Shown here piece by piece: positions 18,863 to 27,299 of a DNA stretch of 64,000 nt. How positions within the stretch are numbered: position 1 is the stretch's first letter; every line of letters starts with the position of its first letter. This DNA is from Streptomyces sp. CA-278952 (GTDB taxonomy: Bacteria > Actinomycetota > Actinomycetes > Streptomycetales > Streptomycetaceae), in assembly GCF_028747205.1 (NCBI RefSeq), contig NZ_CP112880.1, positions 2,790,001 through 2,854,000 of the forward strand, given 5' to 3'. The translations under genes were made by a program, and so were the position numbers. Below the pieces are notes generated by a model. It was given only the letters and a program-made list of their open reading frames with translations. It was not told where the DNA came from and ran no database searches.

Positions 18863-18877
18863 CGACTGACGATCAGT
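18863..18877. promoter_or_regulatory. Palindrome upstream of the RDD gene
   Basis: GACTGA and TCAGTC flank CGA, 12 nt before the RDD start codon. A CATGAT box is also 6 nt before the ATG. Possible operator. Confidence 0.3.
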
Positions 18878-18889
18878 CATGATGCCCCC

Positions 18890-19603
18890 ATGACGAAGCC
18901 GTGGGGGCGTCGGCGAGGGCAGCCTCCTGACGAATTGCGGGCGCTGTACGGCGTACGCCCGGCCGGGAGCGGCGCCGTTCGCCCCCGGCCGGCCCCGCCC
19001 ACGACAGCGGGCCGGCCCCTGCACGGGGGCACGCTTCCCCGGGCGGCGTACCCGGCGTACGCCCGCTCGGCGTACGCCACCCCCGCACCCCGGGGGCAGC
19101 CGCGCGTCCCCAAGGGCACGAGCGGCATGCGGCGCTACCTGGCGGTCGGCCTCGACAGCTACCTCTGCCTGCTGGCCGTCGGACTCCTGGTGCGGTCCTG
19201 CCTGAACTCGGGCGGAACAGGACACGCGGTCGCCCTGCTGGTCGTCCAGTTGGTCACGCTGTCGTTCGCCAACCAGGTGCTGCTGACGATGGCGGTCCGG
19301 GCGAGCGCCGGAAAGCTGATCATGGGGGTGCGGGTGATCCGGCTGCCCGACGCGGGGAGGCCGGGATTCCGCCTGCTGGTGCGACGGTGGCTGTACGGGC
19401 TCCTCTGGCTGCCGAGCCGGCCCTGGCACCTGCTCCGCGGCCCGGCGGCGGCCGACGCCCCCGACCGGGCCCCGGGCCGCCGCTCCGAGACGCCCGAGGA
19501 CCTCGCGGGCGTACGCCAGGTCCGACGCAGCGATCTGCGGTCGTACCGGGCGGCGATGCGGGGGCGTACGGACTTGAGCCTGCTGCGTCGAACCCTCAGG
19601 TGA
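18890..19603 (+). CDS. RDD family membrane protein
   Basis: 237 aa. After a Pro/Arg-rich cytoplasmic N-terminus of about 80 residues, the RDD domain begins: MRRYLAVGLDSYLCLLAVGLLV (the Arg/Asp pair in the first helix), a second helix VALLVVQLVTLSFANQVLL, and ASAGKLIMGVRVIRL, the family's conserved Gly-Lys motif. A polar tail follows. RDD proteins are thought to be small transporters, some linked to Na+/H+ exchange. No ribosome site is visible. Confidence 0.75.
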   Translation: MTKPWGRRRGQPPDELRALYGVRPAGSGAVRPRPAPPTTAGRPLHGGTLPRAAYPAYARSAYATPAPRGQPRVPKGTSGMRRYLAVGLDSYLCLLAVGLLVRSCLNSGGTGHAVALLVVQLVTLSFANQVLLTMAVRASAGKLIMGVRVIRLPDAGRPGFRLLVRRWLYGLLWLPSRPWHLLRGPAAADAPDRAPGRRSETPEDLAGVRQVRRSDLRSYRAAMRGRTDLSLLRRTLR

Positions 19604-19615
19604 GAAGGCTTCCCT

Positions 19616-19930
19616 TCAGCGCCAGTCGCCGACGATCCAGGCGACGAGGCGGGGGTCGGCGGTGTACGGGTCGCACTGGGCGATCACGCTGATCGAGACG
19701 AGATCGGAGGTGACGACCTGCCCGACGTCGCGGGCCGCTCGGGTGAAGCCGTCGGAGAAGTCCCCGGGTTCCCCGATCGTCATCGGCTCATCGAACGCGG
19801 CCGGCGGTTCATCGTGGCAGCCCACATGAGGGAGAGGCTGACCGAGGTACCAACCGCAGACGAAGACGGCGTACAGGGCGGCGGTGGCACCCAGGCGGCG
19901 CGGAGTTATCCAGCTTATCCAGTGAGACAC
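19616..19930 (-). CDS. Hypothetical single-pass protein
   Basis: 104 aa from the GTG at 19930. One hydrophobic helix (LGATAALYAVFVCGWYLG) is near the N-terminus. The extracytoplasmic part has two cysteines (VGCHDEPP and AQCDPYTADP) that could form a disulfide. The upstream frame to 20029 is Pro/Arg-rich and unlikely to be coding. I recognise no family. It lies just downstream of the acetyltransferase gene on the same strand, with 43 bp between. Confidence 0.5.
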   Translation of the reverse strand: MSHWISWITPRRLGATAALYAVFVCGWYLGQPLPHVGCHDEPPAAFDEPMTIGEPGDFSDGFTRAARDVGQVVTSDLVSISVIAQCDPYTADPRLVAWIVGDWR

Positions 19931-19973
19931 CTGCCGGAGTGTTCCACGGACCGGGTGACGAGGAACGCGGCGG

Positions 19974-20783
19974 TCAGACCCTGGCGGCACGCGGCCGATG
20001 CCCGGCGAGCCACTCCTCGGCGTAGGCAACCGCTTCAGCCAGTCCGAACAAGTGGCCTACAGTACCGCCGACTTCTCCTCTGCCCACCGTGTTGTCCCTC
20101 TCGAAGGCCGCCCCCAGCTCATCGAAGCGGTCGTCGGAGACCGCGGTGTCGCGCACCGTCATCCAACGGCGACCCTGGGCGGTCATGACCGCGAAGGAGT
20201 TGTCGACCTTGAGCCCTGGAATCCGGTATTCGGCAAGGTGAAACGCCGTACACGACGCGAAGTCCGTGCCCAGGAGCAGGATCCGCGCTCCGCGCTCCTC
20301 GAGCCGTGCGAGGGGGCTGCGTTCGCCGAGCCGGCAGTCGAGCGCGTGGCCGTCCACGATGTCGGCGGCGCTCGGACCCACGGCGGCGAAGGACGTCTGC
20401 GGATGGCGGCTGCGGAGAGCGCCCGGCCAGGTCCGGACGGTCTCCGGGACCACACCGACGCCAAGGGTGGGTGTGGTGCGCGCGTCGAAGGGCGGCATCG
20501 CCGCACGGATGTCCGCCCACCACGCCTCGGGCACGGGCCGGCTCTCCCAGTACGCCGGATCGGAGTTGTTTCCCGAGTGCGTGGGAACGACCAGGGTGCC
20601 CTCGTCGCCGAGAACATCGAGCAGTGCCATGACAACGGCAACGGGACCGCCGCAGACCCAGCCGAGCGAGCTGAGGGAGGAGTGCACCAGGACCGTTTCA
20701 CCAGGCTCCAGCCCGAGCGTGCGCAGGTCCGAGGCGAGCGAATCGCGCGTACACATCGGGCCGGTCGAGGCTTTGGGAGGCAT
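19974..20783 (-). CDS. AAC(3)-family aminoglycoside N-acetyltransferase homologue
   Basis: 269 aa, the length of the Antibiotic_NAT family. Typical segments are LGLEPGETVLVHSSLSSLGWVCGGPVAVVMALLDVLGDEGTLVVPTHSG, followed by PFDARTTPTLGVGVVPE, HPQTSFAAVGPSA, and LLLGTDFASCTAFHLAEYR. Family members acetylate the 3-amino group of 2-deoxystreptamine antibiotics with acetyl-CoA, but many chromosomal homologues have other substrates. AGGAC precedes the ATG at 20783. No aminoglycoside pathway genes are nearby, so resistance is unproven. Confidence 0.82.
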   Translation of the reverse strand: MPPKASTGPMCTRDSLASDLRTLGLEPGETVLVHSSLSSLGWVCGGPVAVVMALLDVLGDEGTLVVPTHSGNNSDPAYWESRPVPEAWWADIRAAMPPFDARTTPTLGVGVVPETVRTWPGALRSRHPQTSFAAVGPSAADIVDGHALDCRLGERSPLARLEERGARILLLGTDFASCTAFHLAEYRIPGLKVDNSFAVMTAQGRRWMTVRDTAVSDDRFDELGAAFERDNTVGRGEVGGTVGHLFGLAEAVAYAEEWLAGHRPRAARV

Positions 20784-20947
20784 GGTCGCCCAGTGTCCTG
20801 GCCATGCGGCCGCCGCGCCACAGGATTTCCGGGCCGTCTCCGCACGTGGAGTTGGACGGTCGCGGTCGGCCGAGGCCCGAACCGCGTCGCCACAACCGTC
20901 CTCCCACCGGATTCGCCTTCCCCAGACGGATCCGGATCGGCCAGCTG

Positions 20948-22435
20948 TCAGAAGGACACAGCGGGGCAGCTCGTGCCCCGTGGTGGGATCGCCAGGTCCG
21001 TGAGGTAGCTGTCCACCGCGTCTTCCATGCAGGGGCCGCTGGTGACGCTGCCGTGGCCGTGGCCCTCGTAGGTGAGGAGCACGCCGCTGCGGCCGAGCTG
21101 CCGGGCCACCGAGACCGCCCACGCGTAGCCGGTGGCGGGGTCGTGCAGCGCGTTGGACACCAGGATCGGCGGTGCGCCGAGCACGCGCAGCCGGTGCTGC
21201 GGGTTGGCGGTCGGCGCGCCCAGACACGCCGCGACCATGTGTATCGGAAGCAGGTAGGGCAGGTCGGGCGCGGTCTTGCTCATCATGGAGACGAGTGAGG
21301 CGTACTCCTGGTAGTCGCGCACGGGCAGGCGCCAGTCGGAGCAGAAGACCGGGGTGGCGAGGGGCAGCGACATGATCGAGGTGGGCGAGGCGGGCAGCGG
21401 CTCGCTCGCGTGCATACGCGCGATCTCCGTGGCCAAGCCCGTGAAGTCGGCCGAGTAGAACTTCCGGAACGCCTTCTTGTTGACCAGGTCCGAAGGCGAC
21501 AGCGAGATGCCCGGCTTCGCCGGGTCCTCCAGCTCACCGCGCCCGGCCCGGTCCAACAGGCTCTGCCAGACGGCGCGTACGTCGCGACCGTGCAGCGCGC
21601 AGTCCGCGGCGCCGTCGCACCACTTCACGAACTCCCGGAACGAGTCCTCCGCCGTGGCCGCCTCGGACCGCAGGAACTCACGGGCGGTCGGGACGCTGTG
21701 GTCCATGACGCTCTCCAGCACCATCGCGCGCACGCGGCGCGGATAGGTCTCGGCGTACTGTGCCCCGAGCAGCGTGCCGTACGAACTGCCGTGGAAGGTC
21801 AGCTTCCGCTCGCCGAGGGCGGTCCGGAGAGCGTCCAGGTCCCGGACTGTCTGGGCGGTGTCGAGGTGGTCGAACACCGGGCCGGTACGGGCCCGGCAAT
21901 CGGCGCGGAGCCGCCTGTTGTACGCCAGGGTGGCATCGAAGTCCGCCTGACTCCTCAGCTCCGGTGACGGCCGATCGGCAAGCAGCTCGTCGGAGCAGAC
22001 CACTGGGTTGCTGCCGCCCACGCCGCGCGGGTCGAAGCTGACGATGTCGAACCCGCGGCGGACCTCGGAGCTGAACCGGCCGATCCTGTCGACCACCGTC
22101 TTCACACCCGAGTCGCCCGGCCCACCGGGGCCGAACACCATCGAGCCGACGCGTGCGCCGGAGTCGGTGGCCTGGCGGCGGGCCACGGCCAGGTCGAGTC
22201 TCGGCCCGTCGGGACGGGCCCAGTCGACCGGCACGGAAAGAGTGGCGCACTCGGCTCCCGGCTTCGTCGCGGCGTCACACGGCGCCCATCGCAGCACCCC
22301 GGTGGCGGCGGCCGGCGACGCGTGAACCACGGGAGCGGCGGCGAGGCCGGTGCTGACGACCGTCGTCGCTCCCAGGGCCATGGCCATGCCCCGTGCGGCG
22401 ACGCCCCGCAGTGCGGATCTTCCTCTGGACAACAT
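20948..22435 (-). CDS. Secreted alpha/beta hydrolase, tripeptidyl-aminopeptidase-like
   Basis: 495 aa. The signal peptide has an RSALRGVAARGM basic region, a hydrophobic core and an APVVHASPAAA cleavage region. GGPGDSG is the oxyanion loop. The catalytic serine is in FHGSSYGTLLGAQYAE, the acid in SNALHDPATGYAWA, and the histidine in YEGHGHGS, as in the S33/TAP C-terminal family of Streptomyces SlpD/SlpE and tripeptidyl aminopeptidases. GAGGAGG precedes the ATG. It probably trims peptides outside the cell. Confidence 0.88.
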   Translation of the reverse strand: MLSRGRSALRGVAARGMAMALGATTVVSTGLAAAPVVHASPAAATGVLRWAPCDAATKPGAECATLSVPVDWARPDGPRLDLAVARRQATDSGARVGSMVFGPGGPGDSGVKTVVDRIGRFSSEVRRGFDIVSFDPRGVGGSNPVVCSDELLADRPSPELRSQADFDATLAYNRRLRADCRARTGPVFDHLDTAQTVRDLDALRTALGERKLTFHGSSYGTLLGAQYAETYPRRVRAMVLESVMDHSVPTAREFLRSEAATAEDSFREFVKWCDGAADCALHGRDVRAVWQSLLDRAGRGELEDPAKPGISLSPSDLVNKKAFRKFYSADFTGLATEIARMHASEPLPASPTSIMSLPLATPVFCSDWRLPVRDYQEYASLVSMMSKTAPDLPYLLPIHMVAACLGAPTANPQHRLRVLGAPPILVSNALHDPATGYAWAVSVARQLGRSGVLLTYEGHGHGSVTSGPCMEDAVDSYLTDLAIPPRGTSCPAVSF

Positions 22436-22591
22436 GAATCCTCCTCGTGCAGGGAGCGGTTGTTCGAGGCGCGTGGACCCGGCCGGGGGCACACTCGTCA
22501 CGTTAGGTGCGCTGTCGCCGATACGGTTCCTCTGTCAGGGTTTTCTCCGGGTCGGGCAGGGGGCCGCTCAGGGCCGATAGGGTCCCGTTCC

Positions 22592-23332
22592 ATGACTGCC
22601 TCGGAGCCCACCATCGTCGCCACGTCGGGTGGGCATCGTGCGGGTGGCCGCACGATGGTGATGTTTGATGCGTTGGTGCACCACGCGGTCGAACTGTCAG
22701 GAGTGCACGGACGCCGCCCCCGCATCATGTACGTCGGGACGGCCATTGGCGATGCCGAGCACTTCACATCACGTATGACCGAGGCTGCCCGGGTTGCCGG
22801 GTTCGACCTGACACCACTTCATCTCTTCCCGATGCCCAACCTTGATGACATCGAGGGGGCGGTACTTGATCAGGATGTCGTCTGGGTCATGGGTGGCTCG
22901 GTGGCGAACCTGTTGGCCGTGTGGCGAGTCCACGGGCTGGACCGTGTCATGCGGCGGGCGTGGGATGCCGGCGTCGTACTCAGCGGGGTCAGCGCGGGGT
23001 CGATCTGCTGGTTCCAGGGGGGTGCCACTGACTCCTTCGGACCTGCGCTCCAGCCGGTCACGAACGCCCTCGGCTTTCTGCCGTACGGCAACGGCGTGCA
23101 CTACGACACCGACAAGGGCCGCCGTCCGATGGTCCATAGGCTCGTCGCCGAGGGCACCTTGCCGGTGACGCACTGCACCGATGACGGTGTGGGCCTGGTC
23201 TACCGCGGCACCGAGCTGGCTGAAGCTGTCACAGAAGTACCCGGGAAGGGTGCCTATGTAGTCGTGCGCGAAGGGGACTCAGCTGTTGAGGACCGCATAG
23301 AGCCTCGCCGGTTGCCGCCGCTACGGCTCTGA
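22592..23332 (+). CDS. Peptidase E (S51 family) homologue
   Basis: 246 aa. The S51 nucleophile elbow is GVSAGSICW with S134. VWVMGGSVANLL and THCTDDGVGLVYRG are also typical. PepE cleaves Asp-Xaa dipeptides, while relatives such as cyanophycinase cleave other beta-aspartyl bonds. There is no Shine-Dalgarno site, but TAGGGT (22578-22583) is 8 nt before the ATG, so it may be leaderless. The third-position GC is visibly lower than in neighbouring genes, which may mark transfer. Confidence 0.85.
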   Translation: MTASEPTIVATSGGHRAGGRTMVMFDALVHHAVELSGVHGRRPRIMYVGTAIGDAEHFTSRMTEAARVAGFDLTPLHLFPMPNLDDIEGAVLDQDVVWVMGGSVANLLAVWRVHGLDRVMRRAWDAGVVLSGVSAGSICWFQGGATDSFGPALQPVTNALGFLPYGNGVHYDTDKGRRPMVHRLVAEGTLPVTHCTDDGVGLVYRGTELAEAVTEVPGKGAYVVVREGDSAVEDRIEPRRLPPLRL

Positions 23333-23451
23333 ACGCGTCGGGCGAGGTATCCACCTTGCCGCCCTAACCTCGGCGTCCGATGAGACGGGTCAGTGCCTCT
23401 GTCGGCCTCCTATCGCATGCGCTCAGTAAGGCATGGCGGGCGGGCACGGCG

Positions 23452-23484
23452 AAGCGCCCGGCGGAGACGACGTGCCGGGCGCTT
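23452..23484 (-). terminator. Terminator of the DUF397 operon
   Basis: An 11-bp stem (23452-23462 with 23474-23484) and 11-nt loop, 25 bp past the DUF397 stop on the minus strand. Confidence 0.65.
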
Positions 23485-23508
23485 GCGGGGCTGCGTGCGG
23501 GGCTCGTA

Positions 23509-23721
23509 CTACGACCGCACGAACTCGCCGCCCACGACGCCGCCTTCGAACGCGGCCCACTCGCCGGAGGTGAAGACGAGAGCGGGGCCGTTGCCCTGGT
23601 CCTTCGTGTCGCGCATGGCTACGCGGCCGTCGCCGAGGAACGCGACCTCGACGCAGGTGGCGTTGTTCTGTGAGCGGCTGGACTTACGCCATACCGCGCC
23701 TGTCAGATCCGCGCTCATCAT
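23509..23721 (-). CDS. DUF397 small protein
   Basis: 70 aa. It contains the DUF397 signature: WRKSSRSQNNATCVEVAF, then VAMRDTKDQGNGPALVFTSGEWAAF. Its start overlaps the end of the XRE gene by 4 bp. DUF397 proteins are nearly always paired with a DUF5753 XRE regulator in streptomycetes, as in the whiJ and abaA loci, and appear to modulate that regulator; physical interaction is inferred here. A hairpin follows. Confidence 0.9.
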   Translation of the reverse strand: MMSADLTGAVWRKSSRSQNNATCVEVAFLGDGRVAMRDTKDQGNGPALVFTSGEWAAFEGGVVGGEFVRS

Positions 23722-24602
23722 CGGGAAAACTCCTTTGCCGCTTGCCGAAGGATGTTCTGGGTGCCCTTGTGATCCAGAGCGGCTCGCCAGATGGAAGTGA
23801 ACGCCTGGTCGTACCGCTCGATCTCCTGCGGTTTGTCGAGGTACAGGTCGCCGGTGAAGCCCTCCATGTAGACGGTGGGCGGCTCCATCGGCTGTCCGTC
23901 GCCGTTGACGGGAAAGCGCAAGAGTGTGAACGGCCCCGACACGAGGCCATAGTGCAGACCTGCCGCGAACGGCACGACCCGCAATGAGACGTTCGGCAGT
24001 TCCATCGTCTCGGCCAGGCGGTGCAACTGGCGAGCCATTACTTCGCCTCCGCCGACCGGTTGGCGGAGCACCGCTTCACCAAGCGCCAGTTCCAAGGTGG
24101 GCGGGCTGGTCACCCTGGTCAGCAACTCCTGTCGCGCCATTCGGACATGTACCCGTCGCTCGATCTCATCGCGGTCGACGTCATGGGTGCCCTCCCGGAT
24201 CAGCGCTCGGGCGTAGTCCTCCGTCTGCACGAGACCCGGCACCAGGTCCTTGATGTACTGACGCAGACTTGCCGCAGCCCCCTCCAGCCCGATGAAGAGG
24301 TCGAAGCCCTCCGGGATCACGTCGCCGTAGGCGTGCCACCATCCCCGGTTCTTGGTCTCCTTGGCCAGCCCCATCAGGCCCATGGTCAACTCGGCGTCAG
24401 CACCGTACGCACGACACATGGCCTCAACATCCAGGCTGCGCATCGAAGTCTGGCCCGTTTCGATGCGCCAGATCTTCTGATCCGACCACTCCAGGGCCGT
24501 CGACGCCGCGCGCACGGTCAGCCGCGCGCGATTGCGCAGCTCACGCAAGTTTCGCCCCAGTTGACGGCGGGGCACGGTCGAACCGCTTGCCGCTTCCACC
24601 AC
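23718..24602 (-). CDS. XRE-DUF5753 regulator (WhiJ family)
   Basis: 294 aa. The helix-turn-helix is LGRNLRELRNRARLTVRAASTALEWSDQKIWRIETGQTSM, and the DUF5753 domain starts near WWHAYGDVIPEGFDLFIGLE and contains IKDLVPGLVQTEDYARALI. I use the GTG at 24602 because GGAGG (24611-24615) is 8 nt before it. The frame is open to 24629. It is the WhiJ-type member of a module with DUF397 and the divergent resolvase-like and ATPase genes. Its target is likely the AT-rich divergent promoter at 24603-24815. Confidence 0.9.
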   Translation of the reverse strand: MVEAASGSTVPRRQLGRNLRELRNRARLTVRAASTALEWSDQKIWRIETGQTSMRSLDVEAMCRAYGADAELTMGLMGLAKETKNRGWWHAYGDVIPEGFDLFIGLEGAAASLRQYIKDLVPGLVQTEDYARALIREGTHDVDRDEIERRVHVRMARQELLTRVTSPPTLELALGEAVLRQPVGGGEVMARQLHRLAETMELPNVSLRVVPFAAGLHYGLVSGPFTLLRFPVNGDGQPMEPPTVYMEGFTGDLYLDKPQEIERYDQAFTSIWRAALDHKGTQNILRQAAKEFSR

Positions 24603-24815
24603 TTGATGTGCCTCCGATCTGCAACCCACCTTACATCCGAAATGGAAGCCTGAGGATCGCCATTATGGAATAGGGGATATTTGTTCGAGAAATCGAATTC
24701 ACGATTTCCAATCTGGAGTGTTGCATATTCGAATGCTCCAGTGCTTCACTCGGTTACCTACAGGACGGGCGCGAGCACGTTGAGTGATCACGCCCTAGCG
24801 AGGGGACCGAGCGCG
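24603..24815. promoter_or_regulatory. AT-rich divergent promoter with nested dyads
   Basis: It is markedly AT-rich for this window. GAAATCG (24689-24695) and CGATTTC (24702-24708) form one dyad. CTGGAG (24713-24718) and CTCCAG (24736-24741) form a second, enclosing GCAT and ATGC. These are candidate sites for the XRE regulator. Confidence 0.5.
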
Positions 24816-25136
24816 ATGAACCCGCTGATCTTTGGCTACATGCGAGTGCCCGACGACATGAGCGACCAGGAGGCGAAGCAGAAACAGGACGACCTCGCCA
24901 CGTACGCCGAGAGCAACGGCTTCCACCTGGCGACCGTGTTCCACGAGTACGTACCGGGAGCGCAGTCCGCGTTCACGGAGCTGGTGGAGGCGGTCAAGCG
25001 CGCCGAAGCCAAGCACGTGGTCGTGCCGTCCTACCGGGAGCTGGCGCTCAACCGGTCGCTCCAGAACGCCATGCTCACCCACCTCTCGTACGCCACCGGC
25101 GGCGCGCAAGTCATCAGCTTGGACGACTGCTCATGA
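24816..25136 (+). CDS. Resolvase-fold protein lacking the catalytic serine
   Basis: 106 aa, only the N-terminal domain of serine recombinases. GYMRVPDD aligns with the active-site GYaRvS: R10 is kept but Pro12 replaces the nucleophilic Ser. VVVPSYRELAL replaces the usual LVVxxLDRLxR, so one Asp and one Arg are lost, and no DNA-binding domain follows. It cannot recombine DNA as written. Its stop overlaps the next ATG (ATGA), so it is coupled to the ATPase. AGGGG precedes the start. A regulatory or scaffold role is inferred. Confidence 0.8.
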   Translation: MNPLIFGYMRVPDDMSDQEAKQKQDDLATYAESNGFHLATVFHEYVPGAQSAFTELVEAVKRAEAKHVVVPSYRELALNRSLQNAMLTHLSYATGGAQVISLDDCS

Positions 25137-25696
25137 CGCGCCAGGAGGTGCCCTACCAGCCGGAGCACGTGCGCTTCGTCGACCAACTCTCCTTGACTGC
25201 CGCGCAGTCGGCCGTCTCGACCTCCCGTCACTTCCTGCGGTTCGCTCTCTCCAAGTTGCATGCGGCTCTCATCGAGGACGATGTCCTTCTCGTCGCCTCG
25301 GAGCTGGTCACCAACGCCATCACCATCACCGGAGTGGTGGCCGAGAAGCCGACGTGGGGCGAGCTGGAGCGGCTCGACCTCGTCCACGTCCGTCTCGTCG
25401 GCCTGCGGGACAGCGTCGTCATCGAGGTGTGGGACGTATCGAGCGAGCCCCCCGTGCTCAGGCGTGCCGAGGACGACGCCGAGGACGGGCGCGGGCTGTT
25501 CCTCGTACGGCAGCTCGCGCGGCGCTGGGGTTCCTTCCGCGCCGGGAGCGGGAAGGCGGTCTGGGCCGAGCTGGGCGTACGGTCGCCGCTGCCGCGGCGA
25601 CAGGAGAGCGGGCTCTCCACGGCCCGGCCTGCGGTGGCAGGGCCCGCTGCCGTGGTGCTCGGCCGCGTCCTCGCGGGGCTGGACACAGCGCTATAG
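25133..25696 (+). CDS. HATPase, SpoIIAB/anti-sigma-like
   Basis: 187 aa. The Bergerat-fold N box is LLVASELVTNAI (E57, N61), followed by VIEVWDVSSEPP and the lid/G2 box DGRGLFLVRQLARRWG. This matches the small stand-alone ATP-binding proteins related to SpoIIAB/RsbW, which are abundant in streptomycetes and found in WhiJ/AbaA-type loci. It overlaps the resolvase-like gene by 4 bp. Kinase versus binding activity is unknown. The last 40 residues are Ala/Pro/Arg-rich and poorly conserved in type. Confidence 0.85.
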   Translation: MTRQEVPYQPEHVRFVDQLSLTAAQSAVSTSRHFLRFALSKLHAALIEDDVLLVASELVTNAITITGVVAEKPTWGELERLDLVHVRLVGLRDSVVIEVWDVSSEPPVLRRAEDDAEDGRGLFLVRQLARRWGSFRAGSGKAVWAELGVRSPLPRRQESGLSTARPAVAGPAAVVLGRVLAGLDTAL

Positions 25697-25710
25697 GGGC
25701 GCCGGACACG

Positions 25711-25754
25711 CCGAAGGCGGCGGTCCCGGCGTCTGCCGGGGCCGCCGCCTTCGG
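25711..25754. terminator. Bidirectional terminator
   Basis: A 20-bp stem (25711-25730 with 25735-25754, one G-U-type pair) and loop GTCT, between the converging ATPase and L,D-transpeptidase genes. Confidence 0.8.
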
Positions 25755-25795
25755 GCGGGGGCGGGGGGTGCCGAGAAGGAACGGCGGGGGAGGGA

Positions 25796-27064
25796 TCAGG
25801 CCTGGGAGCCGGCCGTCCACTCGGACCAGCTCATGTTCCAGCCGTTGAGGCCGTTGTCCGGGGTGATGGTCTTGTCCGGGGAGTTCTTGACGATGACCAC
25901 GTCGCCGACGAGGGAGTTGTCGTAGAACCAGGCGCCGGGCGCGCTGGAGTCGTTCGCGCCCTTCACGTCGGCGAGGCCCACGCAGCCGTGGCTGGTGTTG
26001 GCGTTGCCGAAGATGCCCTTGCCCCAGTAGTTGCCGTGGATGAAGGTGCCCGACGTGGACAGGCGCATGGCGTGCGGCACGTCCTTGATGTCGTACTCGC
26101 CCTTGCCGTCGTCATCGGTGAAGCCGACGGTGGCGCCGTTCATCCGGGTCTCCTTGTGCTTCTCGGAGATCACCATCTGACCGTTGTACGTGGGGTTCTC
26201 GGGCGAGCCCGCGGAGATCGGGATCGTCTTGAGCGTCTTGCCGTCGCGGGTGACCGTCATCGTCTTGGACTTCACGTCCACGGTGGAGACCTGGTTGCGG
26301 CCGACCTTGAAGGTCACGGACTTCTGCTGGACGCCGAAGACGCCGTCCGCACCCTCGACGCCGTCGAGGGCCAGCTTCAGGGTGACGGTGGAGCCGCCCT
26401 GCCAGTAGTCCTCCGGGCGCAGGTCCAGGCGCTGGGAGTTGAACCAGTGGCCGACGACTTCCTGGCCGCTGCTGGAGGTCACGGTGATGCCGTCCTGGAC
26501 GGCCTTCTTGTCCGTGATCGCCTTGTTGAAGTTGATCGAGACGGGCATCCCGACGCCGACCGTGGAGCCGTCCTCGGGGGTGAAGTTCCCGATGAAGCTG
26601 TTGTCGGGCGAGACGGTGGTGAAGGAGCTGTTCTCGTGGGCCTCGCGGCCCTTCGCGTCGGCCGCCGTGGCGTCGATCTTGTACGTGGTGGACCGCTCCA
26701 GCTGGCCCGCGGGCTTCCAGCTGGACCCGTCGGCCGCCAGCGTGCCCTCGACCGGGTCGCCGGCCGCCGTGGTCATGACGACCTTGGTCAGCTTGCCCTT
26801 GGCGACGGTGACCTGGGCGGCGTTGTTGATGCTGGCGTTGGCCGCGCCGTTCTTCGGCTTGATCGCTATCTGCGCCTCGGAGGCGTCTGCGGCTGCCGCC
26901 TTGTCCACTTCCTGCTGCGACGACTCCGAGCTCCCGGCGTTCGTCTTTCCGCCCTTGTCGCCGTCGTCGCTACAGGCAGAAAGCACCAGCACGCCGCCGA
27001 GCAGTGCGGACATGGCCATGAGGCCCCTGCGCCGCTTGCTGTCCGTCATCACACGCTTCTCCAT
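25796..27064 (-). CDS. L,D-transpeptidase lipoprotein (Ig-like plus YkuD)
   Basis: 422 aa. The lipobox LSAC follows a KRRRGLMAM basic start. Two Ig-like domains (about 60-240) precede the YkuD domain, whose motif HGNYWGKGIFGNANTSHGCVGL has the catalytic His and Cys. These enzymes make 3-3 peptidoglycan crosslinks outside the membrane and are carbapenem-sensitive. ATG 27064 follows GGGGAA; ATG 27049, with GGAG, is an equal alternative and only shortens the n-region. Confidence 0.9.
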   Translation of the reverse strand: MEKRVMTDSKRRRGLMAMSALLGGVLVLSACSDDGDKGGKTNAGSSESSQQEVDKAAAADASEAQIAIKPKNGAANASINNAAQVTVAKGKLTKVVMTTAAGDPVEGTLAADGSSWKPAGQLERSTTYKIDATAADAKGREAHENSSFTTVSPDNSFIGNFTPEDGSTVGVGMPVSINFNKAITDKKAVQDGITVTSSSGQEVVGHWFNSQRLDLRPEDYWQGGSTVTLKLALDGVEGADGVFGVQQKSVTFKVGRNQVSTVDVKSKTMTVTRDGKTLKTIPISAGSPENPTYNGQMVISEKHKETRMNGATVGFTDDDGKGEYDIKDVPHAMRLSTSGTFIHGNYWGKGIFGNANTSHGCVGLADVKGANDSSAPGAWFYDNSLVGDVVIVKNSPDKTITPDNGLNGWNMSWSEWTAGSQA

Positions 27065-27251
27065 CGTTGCCGATTCCCCAGAATCCCCGGACGGGGCCGC
27101 CAGGCCGCTATTCCCCGTCAATGTTCCAAGAACACCCGGAAAGGGTGCTCCGTTCCACATCCATGACAGATGTGGGGAACACCACTCATCGACGCGGCCC
27201 CGGCAGCGGTGGTTCCCGCGCCCCGGCCTCTCTTTGCGCCGGCGCCCGGCA

Positions 27252-27280
27252 CGGCCCCGGTCCGCCGGTGAGCGGGGCCG
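27252..27280 (-). terminator. Hairpin after the acidic-protein gene
   Basis: CGGCCCCG (27252-27259) pairs with CGGGGCCG (27273-27280), just past the stop of the leftward gene that begins at 27749. Confidence 0.5.
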
Positions 27281-27299
27281 GGGCCGGTGTCCTCACAGG

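Noticed and set aside
19906..19922. Two adjacent TTATCCAG repeats resembling DnaA boxes
   Set aside because: They lie inside the coding frame of the 104-aa protein (encoding a Trp-Ile repeat) and no origin genes are near.
24816..25136. Active site-specific resolvase or mobile element
   Set aside because: The catalytic Ser is Pro and there is no DNA-binding domain, terminal repeat or attachment site, so it is treated as a regulatory protein.
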